Source: CAIKLP01 sp965279595
Lineage (GTDB): Bacteria; Bacteroidota; Bacteroidia; Sphingobacteriales; Sphingobacteriaceae
NCBI GenBank assembly: GCA_965279595.1
Contig: OZ257246.1
Location: 1,116,001 to 1,180,000 of the forward strand
Direction of reading: 5' to 3'
Length of the DNA: 64,000 bases
Position 1 is the first letter of the stretch. Each line of letters starts with the position of its first letter. Both the position numbers and the translations under genes were made by a program. The notes under the pieces are model-generated. The model ran no database searches. It saw only the letters and a list, made by a program, of their open reading frames with translations, and had not been told where the DNA came from. Below, piece by piece: positions 55,421 through 64,000 of this stretch.

Positions 55421-56430
55421 TTTAGTTTGATAGTTAAGTCAATAATAAATTCATTGTTGTTGTCAACCACTTTTAATTTATAATCACTTGGGTAAATCAA
55501 ATTTAATCTTTGTTTGGCATTTTCTATTCCCAAACCAGTTTCATTTTCAGACTGATTGGGTTTATTTACTTTTTTATTGTAAACATGTAAATGAAGCTTA
55601 TTGTTTTCGATTTTGATATCAATACTGATTATGGAGATTTCTTCAGGGTTTACGCCATGTTTAAAGGCATTTTCAACAAAGGTGATAAGTATTAATGGTG
55701 CAATTTTTAAATCTTCATCTGAAGAATCCAAGTTCAATACAATGGTTGCTGTATTTCCTAGTCTAATTTTTTGAAGTTCAATATAACTGTTGATATAGTT
55801 TAATTCTTTTTTGAGGTCAATAAAATCAATTTGCGCATCAGTTATTAAGTATCGCATCATCCCTGATAATTTCACAACAGCATTAGCTGTATCATCTGAT
55901 TTTTTGATAGCTAAAGAGTAAATACTATTCAATGTGTTAAATAGAAAGTGTGGGTTAATCTGAGCTTTCAAATAAGATAATTCTGCGTTTAATTTTTCTT
56001 CTTCGGTTTTTTTCCATCGTTCATTAATTTTTAGAGATAATGAAACAAAGAATAATACTAAATAGAAAATGAAACTATCTTCAAAACGCATGAAAGGAAA
56101 TCCTCCTGGACCTCTCCTTGGTCCTTCGAAATGATGATTCGGTTGAAAAATTTCGGGAAGAAATAATACAATAAGTAAACTTATTAAAATACCAATAGAA
56201 AATTGGAGATTTTTTTTTGTAAAATAATAATAGGGTAAAAGAAAGTAGTAATTAAAATAAAAAAAGAGAATTAAAATCAAGTTGGAAAATAATCTTTTTT
56301 GCATTAAAAATTTTGAAAATTCTTGATCATGTTCTCTAGGGTTGGGTCCAGAGAAAATGATGGGTACAGCTAGAAATGCTGAAATGCACAGTACTTGAAT
56401 AAAGATTGATCTTCTTGAAATTGAATTCAT
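55417..56430 (-). CDS. LytS-type sensor histidine kinase
   Basis: A 337-residue membrane kinase. Four membrane segments (about 10-28, 48-70, 78-95 and 118-134) without a large sensor domain, a Gly/Pro/Arg/His-rich loop at about 97-113, then the His_kinase block LKAQINPHFLFNTLNSIY (His161) and an ATPase domain with VENAFKHGV and ETGLGIENAKQRL. It is the gene ahead of the LytTR regulator; 267 bases separate it from the divergent DUF1456 gene, where I found only the element listed at 56663. Confidence 0.95.
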   Translation of the reverse strand: MNSISRRSIFIQVLCISAFLAVPIIFSGPNPREHDQEFSKFLMQKRLFSNLILILFFYFNYYFLLPYYYFTKKNLQFSIGILISLLIVLFLPEIFQPNHHFEGPRRGPGGFPFMRFEDSFIFYLVLFFVSLSLKINERWKKTEEEKLNAELSYLKAQINPHFLFNTLNSIYSLAIKKSDDTANAVVKLSGMMRYLITDAQIDFIDLKKELNYINSYIELQKIRLGNTATIVLNLDSSDEDLKIAPLILITFVENAFKHGVNPEEISIISIDIKIENNKLHLHVYNKKVNKPNQSENETGLGIENAKQRLNLIYPSDYKLKVVDNNNEFIIDLTIKLK

Positions 56431-56662
56431 AGTTTAAATTAAACCAAATCAATCTAATTTCAAACGAATGTTCATTATTTGAGATAAATTAGGATAATTT
56501 TGGGAAGAAATGCTTTAGTTTTATTTTGAAATGGAAAGCAAAGTTAAGTTGAAGCTTGCTTTTATTGCTTTTAAGTGAATTGTGAATAGCAGTTTTCTAA
56601 TTAGCAGGGATAAAAAGCTAGGCTTTATATGATAAAATAAAATAGAAGATTAACTAATTGAT

Positions 56663-56670
56663 TATATTTG
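56663..56670 (+). promoter_or_regulatory. Probable -7 element (TATATTTG) for the DUF1456-SPFH pair
   Basis: Exact TAnnTTTG match, 28 bases ahead of the ATG at 56698; no TTTG at the right distance upstream. Confidence 0.4.
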
Positions 56671-56697
56671 AACAGAGATTAAATACATCATAAAAAT

Positions 56698-56946
56698 ATG
56701 AGCAATAATGATATTTTTAAAAAGCTAAGGGTTGCTTTAAAACTTAGAAACGATCAAATCATTGAAATCTTAGCTTTAGTAAATTTTAGAATTACTCCTA
56801 CTGAACTTTCTGCATTTTTCAGAGCTGATGATCATCCAAATTTCAAACCTTGTGGAGATCAAATAATGAGAAATTTTTTGAATGGGTTAATTATTTATAA
56901 AAGAGGTCCGATGGATGAAAAACCAGGAGCTGTAGAAGAAAAATAA
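56698..56946 (+). CDS. Half-length DUF1456 (YehS-like) protein
   Basis: An 82-residue protein that is one DUF1456 unit: MSNNDIFKKLRVALKLR, DDQIIEI-like NDQIIEILALVNFRI, TPTELSAFFRADDHPNF and FLNGLIIYKRGP. E. coli YehS has two such units in tandem (about 155 residues); this one has a single unit and would need to pair with itself. Role unknown. It lies 24 bases ahead of the SPFH gene. Confidence 0.85.
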   Translation: MSNNDIFKKLRVALKLRNDQIIEILALVNFRITPTELSAFFRADDHPNFKPCGDQIMRNFLNGLIIYKRGPMDEKPGAVEEK

Positions 56947-56970
56947 AACTGAATTTTAAAAAATAAAAAT

Positions 56971-57876
56971 ATGGTACTATTAATTATTGGCTTAATTATT
57001 TTATTAGTAAGTCGTTCTTACTTTAGAAGAAACCAGCAGTTTAGCAGGTTACAGCCGGGAACAATTATTTTTGCAGCAGCATTAATTTTATTGGGTTTGG
57101 GAACATCTATATTTAAGGTGATTGATGCCGGGCAAGTTGGTGTGCAAACATTGTATGGTAAAGTAAATCCTAATATTTTAGAGAGTGGATTGAATGTGAT
57201 AAATCCATTGGTAGAAGTAACTACATTTGATGTGAAGACTCAAAACTATACCATGTCTGGTATCCATGATGAAGGCACAAAGGATGGTGATGATGCGATT
57301 AGAGTGTTATCGGCAGATGGATTGGAAGTGATTGTTGATTTAACAGTTTTATTTAAAGTATTGCCAAGTGAAGCTCCTCGTATTTTGAAAGAAATAGGTG
57401 CTGAGTATTTGAATACTATTGTAAGACCAATTACTAGAACTAAGATTAGAGACAATGCAGTTTATTATGATGCAATTGCTTTGTATTCTACTAAGCGTGA
57501 TGAATTTCAATCTAGAATTTACAATAGCATTTCTTCGGATTTCAAAAAGAGAGGTTTAGTATTGGAGCAGTTATTGGTTAGAAATATTACATTACCCGCT
57601 TCTGTAAAAACTACCATTGAATCAAAAATTAATGCAGAACAAGAAGCGCAAAAAATGCAATTTGTTTTACAGAAAGAAAAGCAAGAGGCTGAACGTAAAA
57701 GAGTGGAAGCACAAGGTATTGCTGACTACCAAAGAATATTGAGCACAGGCTTAAGTGATAAACAATTGCAATATGAAATGATTAAAGCTCAAAAAGAAAT
57801 AGCAACTTCAAACAATGCTAAAGTGATTATAATTGGAAATAGCAAAGGGATGCCAATTATGTTGAGCGATAAATAA
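56971..57876 (+). CDS. SPFH/prohibitin-family membrane protein
   Basis: A 301-residue prohibitin-like scaffold protein. Two hydrophobic segments at the start (about 2-14 and 29-48), then the SPFH domain (FKVIDAGQVGVQTLYGKV, ESGLNVINPLVEVTTFDV) and a charged coiled coil at about 215-265 (KINAEQEAQKMQFVLQKEKQ, EAERKRVEAQGI). Prohibitins form large rings that hold membrane proteases or order lipids. Ends with a Gly/Met stretch (GNSKGMPIML). A strong terminator follows. Confidence 0.92.
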   Translation: MVLLIIGLIILLVSRSYFRRNQQFSRLQPGTIIFAAALILLGLGTSIFKVIDAGQVGVQTLYGKVNPNILESGLNVINPLVEVTTFDVKTQNYTMSGIHDEGTKDGDDAIRVLSADGLEVIVDLTVLFKVLPSEAPRILKEIGAEYLNTIVRPITRTKIRDNAVYYDAIALYSTKRDEFQSRIYNSISSDFKKRGLVLEQLLVRNITLPASVKTTIESKINAEQEAQKMQFVLQKEKQEAERKRVEAQGIADYQRILSTGLSDKQLQYEMIKAQKEIATSNNAKVIIIGNSKGMPIMLSDK

Positions 57877-57880
57877 ATCC

Positions 57881-57926
57881 AACTGCGAATAGAAATAAAA
57901 ATGTTTATTTCTATTCGCAGTTTTTT
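57881..57926 (+). terminator. Terminator shared by the SPFH and VIT1 genes
   Basis: AACTGCGAATAGAAATAAA pairs perfectly over 19 bases with its partner at 57904-57922 around AATG, then T residues. It lies between convergent genes and can act on both strands. Confidence 0.9.
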
Positions 57927-59025
57927 AAGTTAAGGATACTCCAATTAATTTACCAATTCCAAAGGTAATTGCGGCTGCGGCTAATCCAAACAACACTTGT
58001 CTAAATCCTGAGTAGAAAACATTTTTACCTGTAAACAAAGTAATTGCTGCACCAATTAAGAACAAACCAATTGCTGAACAACCTACACTTAATAATATTG
58101 CTTGCGTGCCATCTAAAAAGAAAAATGGAAATAAAGGAATAATGGCGCCAAATGCAAAAAGTATAAATGAATAAACAGCTGCTTCCATTGCTGAACCTTT
58201 TAATTCATCTGGATTAATACCTAATTCTTCTCTTATTAAAACTTGATGTGCTAAGTCTTTATCTTGCATTACTTCTTCCGCCATTTTATATGCTTGTTCT
58301 TCAGGAACTCCCTTTGCTATATAAATAAGTGCTAATTCTTTTTGCTCACCCTCCGGATTGTTTTCTAATTCATCCATCTCTAATTGCATTTGATTTTCAA
58401 ACAATTCTTGAGAGCTTTTTACAGAAATCCATTCGCCTAATGACATTGATAAAGCGCCTGCTAAAAGTCCAGCAACACCAGCTAAAGCAACACCAGCTTG
58501 AGCCGTACTTGCACCGGCAACTCCCATTACTAAACTGAAATTAGAAACAAGTCCATCGTTGCCTCCTAAAACTGCCGCTCTTAAAGCATTCCCACCAACA
58601 GATCGATGTCTACTTTCAAATTTAGCAACTGCACTTCCTGTAACTTTTGATTCTTTTTCTAATAAAGATTGTAATATTTTAACATGATTATTTTCTGTTC
58701 CTGTAATTGGTAAATTATTTGCTTTTTTAGTGGAAATCACTGACATCGAAATATTTTTTTCAGTATCCATTAATACACCAAGAACATAATCGTAACTAAA
58801 TGTTTTGCCAATAAAATTTAAAGTTTGCGCACGCCAAGACGGAGGCGGAAGTACTGCTTCAACATTTGGATTATTTTTTTGAATAAACGCAATGGCATGC
58901 CCAGCTTCAATCTCACTCATCTGTCTGTAAACATTAGCAATGGTTTCATCAGGTTCTATTTGTGCAAGTTTACCATATAGGTAACTAGCATCTACTTCTG
59001 TTTGTATTGCACTTAACTTTATCAT
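57925..59025 (-). CDS. Ferritin-like domain fused to VIT1/CCC1 iron-manganese transporter
   Basis: A 366-residue membrane protein. Residues 1-140 are a rubrerythrin-like four-helix domain with metal ligands (EVDASYLYGKLAQIE, MSEIEAGHAIAFIQ, MDTEKNIS, ESKVTGSAV); residues about 145-366 are VIT1/CCC1 (LRAAVLGGNDGLVSNFSLVMGVAGA, LSMSLGEWISVKSSQELFE) with five helices. It matches the MbfA-type design in which the ferritin domain feeds iron or manganese to an exporter. An NRAMP-type gene lies upstream on the same strand, 130 bases apart. Confidence 0.92.
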   Translation of the reverse strand: MIKLSAIQTEVDASYLYGKLAQIEPDETIANVYRQMSEIEAGHAIAFIQKNNPNVEAVLPPPSWRAQTLNFIGKTFSYDYVLGVLMDTEKNISMSVISTKKANNLPITGTENNHVKILQSLLEKESKVTGSAVAKFESRHRSVGGNALRAAVLGGNDGLVSNFSLVMGVAGASTAQAGVALAGVAGLLAGALSMSLGEWISVKSSQELFENQMQLEMDELENNPEGEQKELALIYIAKGVPEEQAYKMAEEVMQDKDLAHQVLIREELGINPDELKGSAMEAAVYSFILFAFGAIIPLFPFFFLDGTQAILLSVGCSAIGLFLIGAAITLFTGKNVFYSGFRQVLFGLAAAAITFGIGKLIGVSLT

Positions 59026-59065
59026 TTGGCAATTATTTAATTTCTTTTCGAATAATATTCTTAAT

Positions 59066-59073
59066 CAAATCTA
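59066..59073 (-). promoter_or_regulatory. Possible -7 element for the VIT1 gene
   Basis: Reads TAGATTTG on the minus strand, an exact TAnnTTTG match about 40 bases ahead of the ATG; no partner TTTG is visible. Confidence 0.3.
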
Positions 59074-59155
59074 ACGATTTGAATTTTATAATGAATTATC
59101 TAATTCAGTATAAATGTTTATTGTATTGAAAGAATGAAGGGACTGATCTTTTATT

Positions 59156-60430
59156 TTAAAATTGGTAATAAATTAATAAAGCAGCAGCTACAAACATCAA
59201 TAGAAATGTAATACTGCCAATTATATTTGATAATTTACTATTGGTATATTTACCCATGATTTCTTCTCTATTGCAAATATGTAAAATGAGGGCGATTAAT
59301 ATTGGGGCAGTAATTCCATATAGAACAGCTGTATAAAGCAAAGCTTTGATTGGACTTATACCTAGAAAATGAATAAGTAGTCCAATCATTAAAGAAACAA
59401 CCATACTAATATAAAAACCTGGAGCTTCGTGAAATTTTTTATTCAAGCCTTCCTGCCAACCAAATGTTTCAGCAATCATATAGCTTAAGGAACCAGCAAG
59501 AACAGGTATTGCAAGAAATCCTGTACCAAGTACACCAAAAGCAAAAAGTGCGTAAGCAAAATTACCTGCCAAAGGTTGTAAAGCTTTAGCTGCCTCTTCC
59601 ACTGTGTTGATGGAATGAATTCCTGCATTGAAAAGTACAGTGCCTGAAGTAAGAATGATAAAAAAGAAAACAATATTAGTAAGTAGCATTCCGCCTTTCA
59701 CATCGAATTCCATATCTGAAATAATACTTTTATCAACAATAACTTTTTTTGATTCTAATTCTTCCACCTCCATGGATGCTTGCCAAAAAAATAAATATGG
59801 AGAAATTGTTGTTCCTAAAATTCCTACTAAAATTAATAAGTACTCTTTATTAAAAGTTATATGAGGTATGAATGCGCTACTTAGTACTTCTCTCCATTCC
59901 GTTTTTATTAAAAAGGGAATGAATATATAACTGAACAATGAAATGCATAACCATTTAAGTATAGTAGCAATTTTTTTGTATGACCAAAATACAATGCTAT
60001 ACATTAAAATAACTGTGAATATAATTGAGAAAATGAAAGCAGGAATTTTGGGTATTAATAAATTCCCTACAGCACCCATTCCTGCTATATCAGCACCTAT
60101 GTTTAATATGATAGATGGAAAGCTAACAATTAATATAATGTATAAAATATATTTTGGGTAATAATTCTTGATGGTTCCTGTCAGACCATGTTTCGTAACA
60201 ATTCCAATTCTTGCACACATTTCTTGTATAACAACCATTAATGGATAAGTGAAAATGGCTGTCCATAAAAGTTTTGGACCATATTGTGCCCCTGCTTGTG
60301 AATAAGTTGCTATGCCAGAAGGGTCATCATCACTAGCTCCTGTAATTAAACCTGGGCCTAATTTTTTCCAAAATTTTGAAAAAGCAGAAATAATATTTCG
60401 ATTTTTTTTCAATTTGATTTTTGTTATCAA
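59156..60430 (-). CDS. NRAMP-family divalent metal transporter, divergent metal site
   Basis: A 424-residue membrane protein with about 11 helices. Helix 1 reads GPGLITGASDDDPSGIATYSQ, in which the usual DPGN is replaced by DPSG; helix 6 reads ILGTTISPYLFFWQAS, with SPY in place of the usual MPH. The overall layout is still NRAMP (SLC11): FTYPLMVVIQEMCARIG matches the conserved helix 2-3 stretch. Loss of the Met that favours Mn2+/Fe2+ over Mg2+/Ca2+ suggests a different ion choice, as in NRAMP-related magnesium transporters; that is inference. Neighbour of the VIT1-type gene. Confidence 0.85.
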   Translation of the reverse strand: MITKIKLKKNRNIISAFSKFWKKLGPGLITGASDDDPSGIATYSQAGAQYGPKLLWTAIFTYPLMVVIQEMCARIGIVTKHGLTGTIKNYYPKYILYIILIVSFPSIILNIGADIAGMGAVGNLLIPKIPAFIFSIIFTVILMYSIVFWSYKKIATILKWLCISLFSYIFIPFLIKTEWREVLSSAFIPHITFNKEYLLILVGILGTTISPYLFFWQASMEVEELESKKVIVDKSIISDMEFDVKGGMLLTNIVFFFIILTSGTVLFNAGIHSINTVEEAAKALQPLAGNFAYALFAFGVLGTGFLAIPVLAGSLSYMIAETFGWQEGLNKKFHEAPGFYISMVVSLMIGLLIHFLGISPIKALLYTAVLYGITAPILIALILHICNREEIMGKYTNSKLSNIIGSITFLLMFVAAALLIYYQF

Positions 60431-60477
60431 TCAAATGTAATTTAAAAATCTGCAATTGATAAAAAGTATTTTTGAGG

Positions 60478-61353
60478 TTAACTCAAAATTAAACTCCTCA
60501 TACTAATGCTTCCCATATCGAATCCCGTATTGAAAAACTCGAATTTGTCTTTTGGATTTCTTAACCCTAGGGTGTACATCAATGGTAAATAATGGTCATT
60601 ACTAGGATGAGCAATCGTAGCTAATGATCCTAATTTTTGATAATCAAGTAATGGTTTTGGATTATTGTCTTCAATACTTTTTTGAACCAATGAATCAAAT
60701 TCAATTGCCCAATCAAATGGTTTTGGATTTCCTTCCCATTTGATCATTCTTAAATTATGAACAACGTTACCACTACCAATAATTAACACTCCTTTTTCTC
60801 TTAAAAATGCAAGTTCTTTGGCTAAATTAAAATGATATTCAGGTGGTTTTGAATAATCAATACTCATTTGAAATATTGGAACATTTGCTTTAGGGTACAT
60901 ATTCATCAAAACTGACCATGCACCATGATCTAAACCCCATTCTGAATCTTCTTTTATGCTAATACTTTTTACAGTGTCGATAGTACTTTTGGCAAATTCT
61001 TTTGCACCGGGTGCTGGATATTGTTGTTTAAATAATTCATCTGGAAATCCACCAAAATCATGAATTGTTTTTGGATGATCAGTAACACTGACATAAGTGC
61101 CATTGCTAAGCCAATGTGCAGAAATACACAAAATAGCTTTGGGCGTTCCTAGTTTTGCACCTATCTTTCCCCAACCAATACTGTATTCGTTTTTAACAAT
61201 GGCATTCATCGGGCTGCCATGTCCGACAAATAATACAGGCATTTTTTCTGTTTCAGAATTATTTTGAAAAGTCTTTCCAAATTCTTTGATATCCATGGCG
61301 GTGCTAGTTAATGGGATTAAAGCTAGATATTTTAAAAACGTTTTTCGGTCCAT
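60478..61353 (-). CDS. LigB/DODA-type extradiol dioxygenase
   Basis: A 291-residue enzyme of the LigB superfamily (YgiD, 4,5-DOPA dioxygenase type). Metal-site marks: FVGHGSPMNAI, ICISAHW-like LCISAHWLSNG, IHDFGGFPDELFKQQYPAPG, LDHGAWSVLMNMYP, IPIFQMSID-like VPIFQMSIDYSKPPEYHF and AHPSNDHYLPLMYTLG. The first 26 residues (MDRKTFLKYLALIPLTSTA) look like a degraded Tat-type leader with a single Arg, not usual for YgiD. Natural substrate unknown. 65 bases behind the DUF4153 gene. Confidence 0.9.
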   Translation of the reverse strand: MDRKTFLKYLALIPLTSTAMDIKEFGKTFQNNSETEKMPVLFVGHGSPMNAIVKNEYSIGWGKIGAKLGTPKAILCISAHWLSNGTYVSVTDHPKTIHDFGGFPDELFKQQYPAPGAKEFAKSTIDTVKSISIKEDSEWGLDHGAWSVLMNMYPKANVPIFQMSIDYSKPPEYHFNLAKELAFLREKGVLIIGSGNVVHNLRMIKWEGNPKPFDWAIEFDSLVQKSIEDNNPKPLLDYQKLGSLATIAHPSNDHYLPLMYTLGLRNPKDKFEFFNTGFDMGSISMRSLILS

Positions 61354-61418
61354 ATAATTTCTAACTTAATTTTGTTCTTGATAAAGAAACAGAATAATTG
61401 AATAAAAGTTTGTAAGGT

Positions 61419-63320
61419 CTATTTTTGTATTCTCTTTAAAAACATCTTACCATTTAAGTCAATAAGTTGCTCTTTCCCTTTTTTACCATAAAATCCAATA
61501 TTATCAAATTGAATGAGGTACTTAAATTCATTAATATTGCCTGAAACTTGCATACTGTCTTTAGCAACATCCCAACTCGAATTTGATCTATCATAAGATT
61601 TCAATAGCGAATTAAATAGTGGTTTAACTTCTATGCGATCAATCTTGTTTTGTTGAATAAATAATATTGGAGAATTATGATCCATTTCAAATTTAAGTTC
61701 ATATTCTTTTTCATCTATTAAAAACAATAAATTTGATTTTTCATATCTTGTTGCAATATTGAAACTGATCATTCTTTCATAACCTTCAATGTAATCAACA
61801 TGTGAATTTGCAGAAACAAAATTTATATTGGTATAATCGTTATTGTTATTTTTGTATTTAAATTCATACTTTAATCCTAAAGAATTCATATATATTTCTG
61901 GTTCAGAAAAATTATTCAATTCGTTTTTTTTGTTCAAAGCTATTGAAACTATACTATCAATTGGTTGACTGTACCAATTTTCAATTGATTGGAATCCGTG
62001 GTGGTCATCTAAATAATCAATAATTGATTTTATTTCATTATGTAGAGAATCTGAAGTTTTATTCTCATTTAGATCTAAATTATTTCCACTTAGAATATAT
62101 TTTTTATCGAATTTCCATTGAGGCTCATTCACAATTTTATCATTCACAATAATTTTGTTTTCAATTAAAAGATTTCTTAATCTATTTACTTGACTTCTTT
62201 CACTTACTTTAAAAACACTCCATGGTCCAAATGAAATTGCAATAGTTATGATGCAAAGCGATATAGGGATGAATTTGATATTTGATTTCCCTATCATAAA
62301 ATAAATACATACCATACTTAGCCATACTCCTAAAGTGATAATTAAATACCGATTGATAGTGAGCCCATAATCACCTGTTCGCATAAGTATGGCAAGGAAT
62401 AGCATTATTACAAGTGGACTTAAAATAAAATAATAAGCTCTTGAAAATTTCCTTATCCAATTGTTTCCTTCTAATTTTCCATATGGAAAAATAAGTAATA
62501 AGTTAAGAATGCCTAAAACAGCTACAATTATTATTAAATAAGAAACTAAACCTTTTGGCCAATTCCATTGAAAAATAATTTTACTGGCATAAGCATATAA
62601 GATGATTAAGTATAAAATTAGTAAAGGAAGAAGAACAAACTGGCTGAATATTTTTAAACCTTTTGGATATTCCTTCAGATCTTCTAATTTTTCTAGATCA
62701 GTTGGTATTCCAGAAATGAAAAACCATGTGTTGAATATTCCAAAAATGCCAATGAATAATTCAAAGTATAATTTTTCATGGATATCTATATTGAAAAGTA
62801 AATTTAGAGAAACAATAGCAAGTACAATTCCAAGATATAAGAAAATAGAGTATAAAAAAGACAAAAGAAATCTGAGAAATAACACCTTATTATAATTCCA
62901 AAACCCATTGTGTTGTTTATTATTGAAGTAAGGAACAAATGATACAAAAAGGTGAATGCATATATTAAATATAGCATATCTAATATAAGGTTGAGAGATG
63001 TTTTGATAAGTGCTATCTAAAGGAAAACTATAATAAAGCAATGCCAAAATGAGCACACCTAAACAATTTAGTGCAATATTCCATTTTAGATTTAAATTGA
63101 ATTTGCTCGCAATAATTCCAATGGAAAAGAATAGTGGAATTCCTAATGAAGCACTCAAAATAGCATTGATGTAGAATAAATTATTATCAATATTTCCTGA
63201 ATTTTCAATAAAGTAAATACTAAAACATACTGCGATGATTGACGATATTAAAACCAACGGAAATCTTTTAAGGGAAGAGATTGCATTAGTTACGAGATAA
63301 TTCAGGGCAATTATTTTCAT
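61419..63320 (-). CDS. DUF4153 membrane protein
   Basis: A 633-residue protein: about eleven to twelve membrane segments up to residue 375, with the DUF4153 opening (ALNYLVTNAISSLKRFPLVLI) and YASKIIFQWNWPKGLVSYLI, then a soluble C-terminal part of about 250 residues rich in Asn, Lys and Asp, likely outside the membrane. Function unknown; the family is widespread in Bacteroidota. It starts 14 bases behind the GH53 gene, so they share a transcript. Confidence 0.8.
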   Translation of the reverse strand: MKIIALNYLVTNAISSLKRFPLVLISSIIAVCFSIYFIENSGNIDNNLFYINAILSASLGIPLFFSIGIIASKFNLNLKWNIALNCLGVLILALLYYSFPLDSTYQNISQPYIRYAIFNICIHLFVSFVPYFNNKQHNGFWNYNKVLFLRFLLSFLYSIFLYLGIVLAIVSLNLLFNIDIHEKLYFELFIGIFGIFNTWFFISGIPTDLEKLEDLKEYPKGLKIFSQFVLLPLLILYLIILYAYASKIIFQWNWPKGLVSYLIIIVAVLGILNLLLIFPYGKLEGNNWIRKFSRAYYFILSPLVIMLFLAILMRTGDYGLTINRYLIITLGVWLSMVCIYFMIGKSNIKFIPISLCIITIAISFGPWSVFKVSERSQVNRLRNLLIENKIIVNDKIVNEPQWKFDKKYILSGNNLDLNENKTSDSLHNEIKSIIDYLDDHHGFQSIENWYSQPIDSIVSIALNKKNELNNFSEPEIYMNSLGLKYEFKYKNNNNDYTNINFVSANSHVDYIEGYERMISFNIATRYEKSNLLFLIDEKEYELKFEMDHNSPILFIQQNKIDRIEVKPLFNSLLKSYDRSNSSWDVAKDSMQVSGNINEFKYLIQFDNIGFYGKKGKEQLIDLNGKMFLKRIQK

Positions 63321-63334
63321 GAGTTATTAATTTA

Positions 63335-64000
63335 TTATTCAAATGCATTTAAGGCTGGTACTGCTTTATTTTGAAAGTCAAAAAGTGCTTGGTTTTCCCA
63401 ACTAGAACCATCGGTAGCCTGTGTTCCTTTATATGAAACCCATTCAGCTCCCCAATAGCAAACACCACAACCTTTGTTCGAACGTTTGTTGAGGTCTATT
63501 ATTTTAATGAGAAATTCTTTTTGACCTATTTCAGTTGCGGGATATTCAGGATAAATTATTTCGTCGTTAGAGCCAATTACATTATTTGTCCAATCATTAT
63601 AACCTAAAGAAAATGGATATGCCGTCTCTGCTATTAAAACGGGTTTGTTGAATATCAACCCTAAACTATCCATGCAATGGCTCAAGTTTGTAAGATTTTT
63701 ACCATGCCATTTTGGATAATAGGAAATCCCAATATAATCGTAGTTAGTATTTTTTAAGTTTTGAAAGAAATTGACAGCACCATTTTGTCCAGCAAAATGA
63801 ATAATAATTTTTGAACTAGTAGAGTTTCTTCGAATAGCTAAACTTGCAGTGTCTATCAAATCTAAGAATTGAGAATTATTTTGAACATGACCTTTAGGCC
63901 AAAGAAAACCATTGTTGATTTCATTTCCTATTTGAATATAATCAGGTTGAATTGATTTGATAATATATTCAGTATAATCATAAACACTATCTTTAAGCTG
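63335..64000 (-). CDS. GH53 endo-beta-1,4-galactanase, N-terminus beyond the window
   Basis: Cuts arabinogalactan type I (beta-1,4-galactan). The frame is open to the window edge and the first 47 codons visible (QLKDSVYDYTEYIIKSIQPD onward) continue the family, so the true start lies outside. YIQIGNEINNGFLWPKG holds the acid/base Glu, VLIAETAYPFSLGYND the nucleophile Glu, and CYWGAEWVSYKG a late family block. 222 residues of about 350 are present. No type IX secretion C-terminal domain is seen, so it is presumably exported by Sec, possibly as a lipoprotein. Followed by the DUF4153 gene. Confidence 0.93.
   Translation of the reverse strand, partial: QLKDSVYDYTEYIIKSIQPDYIQIGNEINNGFLWPKGHVQNNSQFLDLIDTASLAIRRNSTSSKIIIHFAGQNGAVNFFQNLKNTNYDYIGISYYPKWHGKNLTNLSHCMDSLGLIFNKPVLIAETAYPFSLGYNDWTNNVIGSNDEIIYPEYPATEIGQKEFLIKIIDLNKRSNKGCGVCYWGAEWVSYKGTQATDGSSWENQALFDFQNKAVPALNAFE

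Overview
The window is strongly AT-rich chromosomal DNA from a member of the Bacteroidota. Evidence: a complete gldKLMN (type IX secretion / gliding) operon with an adjacent PorP/SprF gene, further T9SS or gliding lipoproteins (PorW/SprE-like, GldB), many lipoprotein signal peptides, A-rich leaders instead of Shine-Dalgarno sites, promoters of the Bacteroidota type (TTTG, about 19 nt, TAnnTTTG), and an F-type ATP synthase operon that lacks atpD and atpC, as is usual in the phylum. The exact order cannot be set from sequence alone; a gliding or T9SS-bearing lineage such as Chitinophagales or a relative fits. I see no insertion sequence, phage, CRISPR array, tRNA or rRNA.

Layout. 1-5.5 kb: fumarase C (cut by the window edge), an OmpA-like lipoprotein, a small envelope protein, and a minus-strand group rfbC / DUF4286 / TPR protein. 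5.7-10 kb: an S9 peptidase lipoprotein translationally coupled to a sensor histidine kinase, then an OmpR-type regulator; the kinase carries a one-base frameshift at its C-terminus. 10.2-18.2 kb: small lipoproteins and a minus-strand operon VWA protein / MoxR-like AAA ATPase / metallophosphoesterase / UbiA-like membrane protein, then a DUF4440 protein and a GT39-like membrane protein. 18.2-24.4 kb: fasciclin protein, cyclase-family hydrolase, HemW, an Omp85-like protein, DUF4271 and HemD-like proteins. 24.6-30.3 kb: PorP/SprF then gldKLMN. 30.5-37.2 kb: uvrC, a class A penicillin-binding protein and the PorW/SprE-like lipoprotein. 37.3-44.3 kb: M23 peptidase, bactofilin, AtpZ, AtpI-like protein and atpBEFHAG. 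44.4-51.2 kb: envelope proteins, small enzymes, YceI, prolyl oligopeptidase and GldB. 51.2-56.4 kb: PorT-like barrel, NAD synthetase, lipase and a LytS/LytTR pair. 56.7-64 kb: DUF1456 and SPFH proteins, two metal transporters (VIT1 and NRAMP type), a LigB/DODA-type dioxygenase, a DUF4153 membrane protein and a partial GH53 galactanase.

How the genes work together. The dominant theme is the cell envelope: protein export through the outer membrane (GldKLMN, PorP, PorW/SprE, GldB, PorT-like), peptidoglycan synthesis and shape (PBP1A, M23 peptidase with bactofilin), and energy supply (ATP synthase). The main new observations are structural: near-perfect hairpins lie after atpE, atpF and atpA (the multi-copy subunits c, b and alpha) but not after atpB or atpH; the bactofilin gene overlaps the first ATP synthase gene; the histidine kinase is frameshifted just behind its G2 box; and TTG starts are used repeatedly.
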